From Glandiceps talaboti (lineage: Eukaryota > Hemichordata > Enteropneusta > Spengelidae), in assembly GCF_964340395.1 (NCBI RefSeq), contig NC_135561.1, positions 18,610,240-18,674,239 of the forward strand: a stretch of DNA of 64,000 nucleotides, given 5' to 3'. Every line of letters begins with the position of its first letter. Positions within the stretch are counted from its first letter, which is position 1. The notes beneath the pieces were generated by a model that was not told the DNA's origin, made no database searches, and saw only the letters and a program-made list of their open reading frames with translations. Shown here one piece after another: positions 24,899 to 32,344 of this stretch. The translations under genes were made by a program, and so were the position numbers.

Positions 24899-27800
24899 CA
24901 ATGGATTTATATAGTGCCAAACTCCAATATGTACTAATGTTCAGTGGCGCTTTACAAATGCTGAGTAGAGTTGTTAGTATTCATTCCAAAAACAGATATC
25001 TGGCGATGCACTTCTTAAAATGATCAAGGCTGGGTGATTGGGGTACTTCTAGAGGGACAATGTTCCAAGTGAAGGGGGCAGTATAAGTTTTCCAGTTATT
25101 CCGTGGTACATGAAGTAGAATTTTGTCATTTGAACGCAGAACTCTAGATGAAGCTTTCAGGTGGATTAAGTCAGATATGTAACCAGGAACAGTATTGTTG
25201 AGAGCTTTATAGGTGAGTAGTAGGATCTTATATTGCATTCTGTAGTGTACTGACAGCCAGTGTAATTCCTTGAGAATAGGAGTGATAGGGTCCGGTTTCC
25301 GGGTGCGAGACACAATTCTGGCTGCATAATTCAGGGCATGCTGAAGCGGTCGAATGGATGATGGTAGTCCACAAAGGAGTCCATTACAATAAAATCTAGT
25401 TTTGACGTGATTAGTGCATGAATTAACATCTGGCAGACTTCCTTAGTTAGACACTGGCGAATATGGCTTATTCGATGGAGTTGATAGTAAATTGAGTTGC
25501 ATATCACGTGAATGTGCTTACAAAGAGTATAGTTTTCATCAAGTGTTACACCTATATTCTGTGCAGAGTTAACAATAAGAATAGAACAGAATCCAATGTT
25601 CTTGTGATCAATAGGACGAGATGAACGGTTGAACTGAGATCTTATTAGAAGCACTTCGGTTTTGCCATCGTTGAGTTGGAGTTCATTTTGTGTCATCCAT
25701 ATTTTTATTTCATGGACCACTCCTTCCATCTTGTGTAATGTAGATAGGGTGTCAGACTGGGAGAAATACTGATAGCGTTGATTGTCTTCGGCATACTGGT
25801 GAAAATTGATATTGTGACGTCGAATAAGCTGAGCAAGTGATAGAATGTGTTATACAGAACAGAAGTGGACCAAGCACTAAACCATGTGGAACTCCAAATT
25901 GTAGATGTTGAGTACCTGATAATGAGCCATATATAGCATATATAGATGGGATGTTGATGATGCCAAGTCAGTTTTGATAACCTTGAGATGAACCAATGCA
26001 ATGGGTTGTTGATGATGCCCAGTTTTGATAACCTTGAGATGAGCCATTGCAATGGGATGTTGATGATGCCCAGTTTTGATAACCTTGATATTAGTATGTC
26101 GTGATCAATAGTATCAAAAGTAGAGGAGAGATCGAGGAGAACCATAAGTACACGTTGGCCAGCATCCAGTGCCTTGTTAATATAGTTATTTATTTTAGTG
26201 AGTGCTGTGGTAGTTTCTGTATGCTGATTGAAGTGGTTCTAGAAGTGAATTTGCAGTCAAATATGATGTTAATTGGTGTGCTACGATGTTTTCGAAGACT
26301 TTCGATAGAAAGGGTATGTTTGAAACAGGTCTGTTATTCTTGAACACATTTTTGTCAAGTGATGGTTTCTTAGGTATTGGTGTGATGGCTGCTTTCTTGA
26401 GGGAGTGAGTCAGGAACAGTACCAGTTGTGAGAGATAAGTTTATGATCACAGATATGATGGTTATGAGTTTTCCTCGGCATTGATTTAGAAGTGATGTAG
26501 GAATTGGATCGTGTACACATGTTTTTGATAGAGAGTTTGAGATATTTTCTTTCTTGTTAACAGAATAGAATGTAGAGAGTGATGAGAGGACAACTGCATT
26601 TGCTGATGAAATAATGGCTAAACTGTTCTGTTAAATTTGGTTGAGGTGTGGTCGGGTGAAGTCATCTCCACTTTGTTTCCAGACAGGGATGATAAGATAC
26701 GAAATAGTGATTTCTCTTCAATTAGGTTGGAGAGGTAGGCTTTCTTGTCATTTCTGATAGAGTGACTGACATTTCTGCATTCATTGAGGTATATCTGATG
26801 GTGGATCTCCAGCTTGGTCTTTCTCCACTGATGTTAAGACTTCCGTCTCCTCTTCTTAGCCCTGTCAATTTCATGTGTGTACCACATGGTACCTGGGCGT
26901 ATGAACATGATTCATTTCTTAAGTGTTGAATGATCTTGAAGAACTTCAGTTAGATGTCGGTTATATGTTGATATGGCGGAGGAAACATCATTTGGTGGTG
27001 AGAAAAGTTCAGATCTTTAGGCAAGATGAAACTATGATGATATGAAATTCAACGTTTACTAGGTGTTGGTTTCAACAGAGCTTAAGTTCAGCATGAACAG
27101 GGGCCACATTTCTAAACTATGATATTATAAGGTTAGGCAACTCACCATATACTACATCGTTTTCCATCTTCAGTGGCATTATTTGTTTTTGTATACTCGC
27201 GGCATGGCTAAGTTCCTTTTTACAGTTCTTTGATTTTTTGTAAGCATCTGAAGTGCAGCTTATGACTACAGCAGCATCGTCTACAGCTTTTATCATGGAG
27301 TCATTGATATCGCCTTCGAAGAAAAAAAAATAACCAAAAAATCGTCTACATTTTTCCTCCCGTAAGGGTATGGGGGTAATAAAAGGGGGATGCCTGTGTG
27401 TGTGTGTGGGTGTCTGTCTGTGCATCCGTCTGTGTGTGTGCGTCTGTCTGTGTCAGTCATCTTTTTCTTAAAAACGGCTCGCTCAATTATACTGAAATTT
27501 AGTACATATAATGTTTGGGGTATTGGCTAGATCTGATTAGGTTTTGAGTGAGATCTGTTGATTTTAATTAGGGAAATTGCATATCAATGAAACAACTAAT
27601 TAAGCAATATCTTAAGACCGTATTCTTTAATTTCAATATAATTTAGTACATAGGTTAACCATTTAGAACACGCATATGTCCTATAAAGTTTGTTGATGTA
27701 CCTTACAGTGTTAATGAACGATTTGCATAATTAAAATTTTTCGGTAATTAGGGTATATTTTAAGACTGCATACTTCAGTTTCAATACAATTTAGTACATA

Positions 27801-28429
27801 AGTTAAACGTAAAGAGTGCATATGTCCTATACAATTTGTTGATATAGATTACAGTTTGCATAATTAATAATTTTAGGTAACTAGGCTATATCTTAAAATT
27901 GTTAGCTTCAAATTTCATATAATATGATAAATATATCAACTATAATAATACGCACCTGTGCTAAGACGTTGTTGCTACAACTTTTACCTTGAATGAGTAA
28001 TTTGAATAACGAACGTTATTCAGTAATTAAGTAATATCATGCACTCTGTATAATTCTGTATAATTCTGTAAAATTCTGTATAGTTTAGCATATACATTAA
28101 CCCAAGAAAGCACACTTGTCCAGTGAAAGCCTGTTACCATAGTTGTTTAGTTTCAATGAGCAATTTGCATAATTAGTGATTCACTTACGGGAGGCATTCA
28201 GTTTAAATTTGGTTATGAATAGTGTTCTTTCGCCTCGTTACATTTATCTAAAGACCCTTTCGTGTAGGATCTGAAAATGACGTCAAAATACACCAGTAAT
28301 TTGATGAGTGACTACGTCACTATAATAATTCAAATATGTTTTAAGAGAAAGACAGAATATATGCATAACATTGTAAATATAAGTACTATTATATTATATT
28401 ATATTATATACTGTATTGTATTGTATTAT

Positions 28430-28492
<63 letters not shown>

Positions 28493-28772
28493 CAACTCTG
28501 GTGTCTACTCTCTGGGTGTGCTGTTTATATAGAGTGTAGACAATATAAATACCATCAATGTTGTCTGTATATATACAAAATGTATATATATATATATATA
28601 CCAAGCCATCTCTATATCATCTTTTTGTTATTTTATTCCTACCTGCCATATCATCAATATCCATCCATGTCTTATAACCTCTCTTGTTAAGTCCTTCTTT
28701 TATCCTTTTTACCATTGGTTGATGATCCCATTGGTACGATAACATAATATGTTTTCCAACAACGCTAGCCAT
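10706..28772 (-). CDS. TIR-LRR-ZU5-ZU5-UPA-Death protein (TIR-fused PIDD-like), 13 exons
   Basis: Hand-assembled model. Exons in transcript order: 28772-28643, 27313-27146, 24253-24113, 23308-23219, 21341-20163, 19581-19315, 18204-18161, 17651-17361, 17201-17019, 15699-15398, 14789-14336, 13757-13652, 10959-10706. All junctions are GT..AG and in frame; total 3609 nt, 1202 aa. Domains: TIR about 1-145, LRRs about 150-645, ZU5-1 about 674-790, ZU5-2 about 800-931, UPA about 932-1083, Arg/Lys-rich linker 1084-1118, Death 1119-1202. Without the TIR this is the PIDD1 layout; PIDD1 is the scaffold that recruits RAIDD and caspase-2 through its Death domain. No signal peptide or membrane segment, so an intracellular sensor/adaptor is inferred. 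The start ATG at 28772 follows an in-frame TAA; a possible acceptor at 28826 suggests a 5' UTR intron. TIR Glu77 aligns with the NADase glutamate of SARM1. PIDD His-Phe-Ser cleavage motifs are missing or altered. Confidence 0.9.
11225..11412. repeat. Two (AT)n tracts split by about 60 bp
   Basis: Pure AT/TA dinucleotide runs at 11225-11261 and 11320-11412 with unique sequence between. Confidence 0.97.
11529..11708. repeat. (TATG)n microsatellite
   Basis: About 45 tetranucleotide units interrupted by three TACATGTATG variants. Open frames across it are low-complexity artefacts. Confidence 0.97.
11808..13422. mobile_element. Foldback-type element with GTAATTAC subrepeat arms
   Basis: 1615 bp. 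The termini are inverted repeats starting TACGGAAGSGTATTAG, then a shared AAAATAAAATTTAAAATCTCG segment. Next come arms (about 11845-12104 and 13168-13375) of 9-11 degenerate 20-25 bp subrepeats, each with a CGTAATTACG core, in opposite orientation in the two arms. A direct 6-bp duplication GAATAA flanks the ends (11802-11807 and 13423-13428). The roughly 1-kb centre has no transposase; a 147-codon open frame there (12563-13006) has no recognisable domain. It is non-autonomous. Confidence 0.85.
13652..13757 (-). CDS. Exon 12: basic linker before the Death domain
   Basis: Residues 1084-1118: Arg/Lys/Ser/Pro-rich, ending [17 protein letters not shown] resembles a classical monopartite nuclear localisation signal; whether it works is inference. 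Acceptor TGTTCAG, donor GTAAGA. Confidence 0.78.
14246..14260. repeat. Poly-G run (15)
   Basis: Homopolymer in intron 11. Confidence 0.95.
14336..14789 (-). CDS. Exon 11: UPA-like domain
   Basis: Residues 933-1083. Begins YGVIARKTS directly after ZU5-2, as UPA does in PIDD, UNC5 and ankyrins. The rest ([20 protein letters not shown], then [22 protein letters not shown]) is a beta-rich segment of the length expected for UPA. Identified mainly by position and length; sequence evidence is moderate. Confidence 0.8.
14866..14958. repeat. (GT)n/(GTAC)n/(GTAT)n microsatellite
   Basis: Compound tract in intron 10, moving from GT through GTAC to GTAT units. Confidence 0.95.
15398..15699 (-). CDS. 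Exon 10: second ZU5 domain
   Basis: Residues 832-931. Contains [13 protein letters not shown] and [14 protein letters not shown], and ends FNVTSFSG. Ser929-Phe930-Ser931 occupies the position of the second His-Phe-Ser cleavage motif of PIDD1; His is replaced by Ser. The donor splits the following Gly codon (phase 2). Confidence 0.88.
15700..17018 (-). other. Intron 9
   Basis: 1.3 kb, AT-rich; small open frames on both strands at 15859-16210 show no coding character. A short CACA/GACA-rich patch lies at 16795-16865. Confidence 0.7.
17019..17201 (-). CDS. Exon 9: end of ZU5-1, start of ZU5-2
   Basis: Residues 771-831. The segment [11 protein letters not shown] sits where PIDD proteins carry His-Phe-Ser, so the first self-cleavage site is absent. 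[18 protein letters not shown] begins the second ZU5. Phase 0 at both ends. Confidence 0.88.
17361..17651 (-). CDS. Exon 8: first ZU5 domain
   Basis: Residues 674-770. Contains [20 protein letters not shown] and [23 protein letters not shown], the typical ZU5 pattern (strand, then SPVVELxPHGxxFxKPVxIxLP), followed by a DGTNWKEL strand. Phase 0 at both ends. Confidence 0.93.
18161..18204 (-). CDS. Exon 7: 44-nt micro-exon joining LRR to ZU5
   Basis: Encodes [15 protein letters not shown]. Its acceptor (TTTTACAG) and donor (GAG/GTAATC) are the only pair here that converts the phase-1 LRR side into the phase-0 ZU5 side, which supports it despite its size. Confidence 0.75.
18205..19314 (-). other. 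Intron 6
   Basis: 1.1 kb. Contains a segment (about 19060-19210) similar to 8317-8460, an old dispersed repeat. No exon seen. Confidence 0.7.
19315..19581 (-). CDS. Exon 6: last three LRRs and cap
   Basis: Residues about 571-658. Three LRRs followed by a capping segment [18 protein letters not shown], similar to the helical end of other intracellular LRR proteins. Acceptor CTTGCAG, donor GTAATT, phase 1 at both ends. Confidence 0.9.
20163..21341 (-). CDS. Exon 5: 17 leucine-rich repeats in one long exon
   Basis: 393 codons carrying 17 consecutive repeats of about 23 residues (LxxLxLSxNxLxxIPxxI). Repeats tend to alternate between a type that begins GQLTKL and a type that begins with an aromatic residue such as W and has xLxQLxELDL, so the array appears to have grown in 46-residue double units. 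It is open throughout. Phase 1 at both ends. In this family LRRs are the likely ligand-sensing or autoinhibitory part. Confidence 0.95.
21342..23218 (-). other. Intron 4 with a degenerate duplication and (AAC)n tracts
   Basis: Two copies of a segment sharing GAGCAGATATAWGTTTGTTC are spaced 156 bp apart (22405 and 22561). (AAC)n microsatellites occur at about 22826-22871 and 23020-23055. Confidence 0.8.
23219..23308 (-). CDS. Exon 4: first LRR
   Basis: Residues 148-176 plus split codons. Contains [17 protein letters not shown], a canonical LRR core. Flanked by TTTACAG and GTAAGT. Phase 1 at both ends and 90 nt long, so it can be skipped without changing frame. Confidence 0.85.
24113..24253 (-). 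CDS. Exon 3: end of TIR domain and acidic linker
   Basis: Residues 101-146, too short to stand out alone. Starts [15 protein letters not shown], typical of the last strand and helix of this TIR class, and ends in an acidic EDEDED stretch leading to the LRRs. Acceptor TTTCAG, donor GTAAGC, phase 1 at both ends. Confidence 0.85.
24575..24899. repeat. 325-bp drifting tetranucleotide array
   Basis: Four-base periodic sequence that passes through CAGT/CAGC, TCGC, TCAC (about 35 units), TCAA, CCAA (about 20 units) and back to TCAA. It abuts the 3' end of the LINE at 24900, so it probably grew from that element's tail. Confidence 0.95.
24900..27110 (-). mobile_element. 5'-truncated L2/CR1-type LINE in intron 2
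   Basis: Minus-strand non-LTR retrotransposon remnant. The region before the reverse transcriptase ([28 protein letters not shown]) lies at about 26700-26950. RT blocks [14 protein letters not shown] are near 26100 and [11 protein letters not shown] near 25660, and the C-terminal part ([18 protein letters not shown], then [11 protein letters not shown]) lies at 25313-24981. It ends in the hairpin tail common to L2/CR1 elements (reverse strand GTAAAGCGCC ... TATATAAATCC). Multiple frameshifts and stops make it inactive. The RT carries a 51-bp tandem triplication at about 25950-26090. The endonuclease is missing, a typical 5' truncation. Confidence 0.88.
27146..27313 (-). CDS. Exon 2: middle of TIR domain
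   Basis: Residues 44-99. Joins seamlessly to exon 1 (Gly44 is split). Contains [14 protein letters not shown] and NCKKELSHA; Glu77 in the latter is the position of the catalytic Glu in NAD-cleaving TIR domains such as SARM1. Phase 1 at both ends. Confidence 0.9.
27480..27910. repeat. Degenerate tandem repeat, unit about 150 bp
   Basis: Three diverged units in intron 1 share ATTTAGTACATA and CATATGTCCTATA motifs, with starts about 148-150 bp apart. Confidence 0.6.
28436..28488. repeat. (AT)n microsatellite
   Basis: Dinucleotide run in intron 1; a shorter TA run follows near 28582-28600. Confidence 0.95.
28643..28772 (-). CDS. Exon 1: start and first half of TIR domain
   Basis: Encodes residues 1-43. 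It contains HIMLSYQWD (the first TIR strand and box 1) and WMDIDDMAG (the BB-loop region). This is the animal stand-alone TIR type rather than the Toll/IL-1R type. ATG at 28772 is the first Met after an in-frame TAA. The donor GCAG/GTAGGA leaves phase 1. Confidence 0.9.
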
Positions 28773-29349
28773 ATTTTCAACCTCCCTCAACTTGATCAAC
28801 CCAAATTAGATCAAAGATCAGGATTCTACAAAATAAAAAAAACACATGCAAATGGTTAGTTAAGCGATACAGTTTAGTTAAGATGACATTCCCTGAAAAC
28901 AATATTTGCAATGCGCCTTACTATATATATTTGTATTATTATTATCAGAATCGCTGCTTTTTTCAAATCATCGTAGATAAGACTTCACAACATAATGTAA
29001 CAAATATCCCTCACCGGCCGTTCAGCAAATTCATGTGACATAATGTAATACAGTGTTCAGTCAAAAGTAATTATATTATTCCACGAAGTGTTTAGTAGTA
29101 GTACTTGTACTATGCAGCAGTACATTGACAGGTACAATTAGTTTGATTATACAGTGTTGCAAAGTTTACTGAAAAGATTATTAATTTTTCTGACCCCTGG
29201 GCGCTCTGAGCTGCGCCAGTGTGATAGAATATGAGCCAGGTTTAATCTATTGGTGCTTATTTTACTGTTCAGAACATCTTTGCGTGTCATTATGGTGGAG
29301 TCAAATGATGTATCCATTCGTTGCGAAACTTCAGATTTGTTTGCTATGA

Positions 29350-29620
29350 AGACAGGTGTACTTGATATTTAAGGATCATTTACAGAAACAATAGTTATCA
29401 ACGTTAGATTTGTTTACGAATTACGTCACTGTACCCATCACCAATGTCGCTTATCAGATAACACAGTAAATGATTGTGTTGATTCCCATCAGAAAATTTA
29501 ACTGAAAGTAAGGGAATTTTTGATCGTAACATATTCAATCATAAAATCATCAGGTTACTGGCAATTTCGATGACTTGTTTAGAAAGATTACAGTTCAATA
29601 GTATTTGGAAGCAACAGCAT
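29350..29620 (+). repeat. Dispersed repeat upstream of the TIR gene (copy 1)
   Basis: Similar along its length to 48470-48735 in the same orientation (shared CAACGTTAGATTTGTT, ATTTAACTGAAAGTA, CATAAAATCATCAGGTT). No coding motif. Nature unknown: a transposon fragment or a segmental duplicate of the gene's 5' flank. Confidence 0.6.
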
Positions 29621-29984
29621 AAAGTTACCGCTAAATTATAATGTGATCACAATCAATCCCAGTCGACCCAGTTACATCTACATGCTTACTGGCCTTCAAA
29701 AATTTCGTTGCATCGGTAAAGGTTATTATTGTGATGGCCAAGTATAGTGTGCATATATTTTAGAGTATTGTGTGTTTTGGTTCATTGTGCACGATTGAAA
29801 TAGAAACAGGTGAAACGCACATAAAATCGTAAGTGCTAGTTCGTACTGGGGTAGGAAGCGAGGTCAAGGCACGGTACTCCTACTATTAAACTCACATGTT
29901 GACGTCGACGTGTATTACATGTAAACAGACGTGTACTTCTCAACTTGTCATACTGTAATGTACGATGAAGTAAACTGAATCTTT

Positions 29985-30050
29985 ACAACAACAACAACAA
30001 GAACAACAACAACAATAACAACAACAACAACAACAGCAGCAGCAACAACA

Positions 30051-30084
<34 letters not shown>

Positions 30085-30100
30085 AACAATAACGATAACG
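29985..30100. repeat. (AAC)n microsatellite
   Basis: Imperfect AAC/CAA run with CAG and AAT interruptions. Confidence 0.95.
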
Positions 30101-30709
30101 ACGTAACAAAGAGTTACAGAACAACAGATTTTAGGTCAAATACGTGGATATATGTTTTGTAATTCCCTAGAAAGTACACGTAAATAACCGTTCTCGGCGT
30201 TCACGCTTGCTCGCAATTTAGACATTGTAAAAGTTCTGTGGATTCAGTGTACTTAGGCAACCATTTATCAAAGGTAGCCAGTGCTTATTTTTCATAGAAA
30301 TACTCCTCAAATTGATGTCATAAAAATCTCAGACATTTCACCAGCACAACATGCTGGTAACAGGCGCCGATCAGCAGATACTCCGAAAAAACACTGCATA
30401 TTAAACATTCGTCTATGAAATATTGGAAAAAATATTTGCAATACCCGAAATTTGCTGTTTTTAAGTCATCAATGATTTAAGCAACTTAGTGTAAATTAAT
30501 GATGATTATTCCTCATCGTTGGCAAAATCATGTAAACAATAAGCTGGTGAGTTGGTTTCTATCATTGTCTATCTCACTTGTATGTCATGTAAGTGAAACC
30601 TTGGCCAACGGAGAATACGAGATAACATCAAAATAATAATACCGATTGACTATCTAAAACTAGAAACTTGCATACTTAAGATATCATGCCCATTGTTATT
30701 GTGTATTAA

Positions 30710-32085
30710 TGTACACTACCGACATAAAGTATTATCGCACTGTGTCGACATCGTAATATACATGGGTAAACATGTTCACTGATGTATAAACACGGAATGA
30801 ATGCGTTTTGAATAAAGTTTGACACCTTTAACCCAATTTGTATCATTTTTCTTTTGACAAAATTGTATCATTCGATACTATTTGAGCGTCATTCCGAATG
30901 CAGGTAACTTTCCATTGTTAAAGTGTATGTAAATAAGTTTCCAAACTTTCAGACTTTTTGCCTGCAAATGACATAGTTTTCATAGGTGATTAAAGATTTG
31001 TGTGACATTTTTGACAAAAGTATGGTATTAATTATAAAAACATGATTTTTTTGGAAAAATTCCGGAAATTGCCGAAGTTGTTATGTATTTCGTGACGTCA
31101 CAACCGGTACGAACTTCAAATATGTCCGATTACATAACATGGGATAGCCATTCTTGTGGAACCACGTTCCACTATTTAGAAGTCAAAATTGACAATGACA
31201 ACAATAAATGCAGTACTAGTGATGACGAAGATGATGCGGTAGTGGGGGATGCTTGTATTGTACCGTTTCTATATGATCCACTACCAAAACCACGACTACA
31301 GCCAAACAGCAATCCCCAGCTGCAGACTAAATAATACTGACTGGTAAGTTATGATAATAAAAAGTAGAAATTTAAAATAAGCAGATGAAGGAAAACATTG
31401 GGTCGAAATTTCGAAAGTAGTTGTCTCATTGAGATCGTAACACCGTAACAGTAGTACTATTTAGTTGGGTTATAATCGACTTACTGACAACCTGACTACA
31501 CAATATGTGTACGCTGACACGTGTTTGAACCACAGGCATTTGTTTCCCGAGTTATGTCTCAGAATGTTTCCATTAGAATGCAATAAATTGTCGATAATAT
31601 CGTTAATATTGACGTATTTAGCCAATTATATATGAAAGGGGTAAAATTACACTTGTTTCTGTGATCGCGCAGGTTCACTCACCGCGAAAGAAGACAGATC
31701 GCCATTAGTAGTACCGTACATAAACATGAACTTTGATCAACCGGCCGTTGTAGTGGGCAAACAATTCGAACATTTTACCTTCCGTCCGTATGTAGTACAC
31801 ATGCAGGACACTAGTAGAGATTTTAGTACAGAATACGTCATTTTCCGTACTATAGTTCAGATTGAGTTCAATTCTGTACTTTTATGCTGATGAGGTGGAC
31901 GTTTCTGTACTTTCCCATTAGCGCCTGTCTAATCGGATTATACTCGATCTGAAAAATAGTTCAGATTGCGAGTCGGAAGTGATTTGAATACATTTGCATT
32001 TAGTTCAGAATATATTCATGAGTTCACCCCGATAACCGGGCAGTAAACAAATGAATATTCAAATCTATCTCGCTTGCATGTGATT
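30710..32085 (+). repeat. Large dispersed repeat, copy A (contains an empty Tc1 site)
   Basis: Two blocks, 30710-31075 and 31806-32080, are closely matched by the reverse complement of 54600-54384 plus 52398-52250 and of 52012-51745. The order is the same, so this is one element present twice in opposite orientation about 20 kb apart. In this copy the site TTGTTAAAGTG near 30914-30924 is uninterrupted. Ends and class are not established. The open frame at 31083-31334, with a D/E-rich stretch, lies between the blocks and is not recognised. Confidence 0.75.
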
Positions 32086-32305
32086 CAAGGCGTGTACACT
32101 AGTTAGTTAGTTAGTTGTCTGTGTTTGACCACATGAAGGCGGAGGGGGAGGGTGCAGAAGAAAAGGGTTACACACATGTATGATATGATGAGAGCTACAT
32201 TTAATGTACATGTCAGTTGACATGTACATATATACGAACTGACATGTATACGTACATGTACAACTACGCTAGCATGTAAACGTTAGCAAAAATTCTTACT
32301 ACTAC

Positions 32306-32337
32306 CTCAGACCACTAAAATACTAGAGTGGTCTGAG
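32306..32337. mobile_element. Ultra-short palindromic insertion, CTCAGACCAC family, copy 1
   Basis: 32-bp near-perfect palindrome with ends CTCAGACCACT and AGTGGTCTGAG, flanked on both sides by CTACTAC (7 bp; 32299-32305 and 32338-32344). Confidence 0.6.
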
Positions 32338-32344
32338 CTACTAC

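Noticed and set aside
31083-31334. 83-codon open frame with a D/E-rich stretch
   Set aside because: Lies between blocks of a dispersed repeat, with no recognised domain; possibly a transposon-derived fragment but unsupported.
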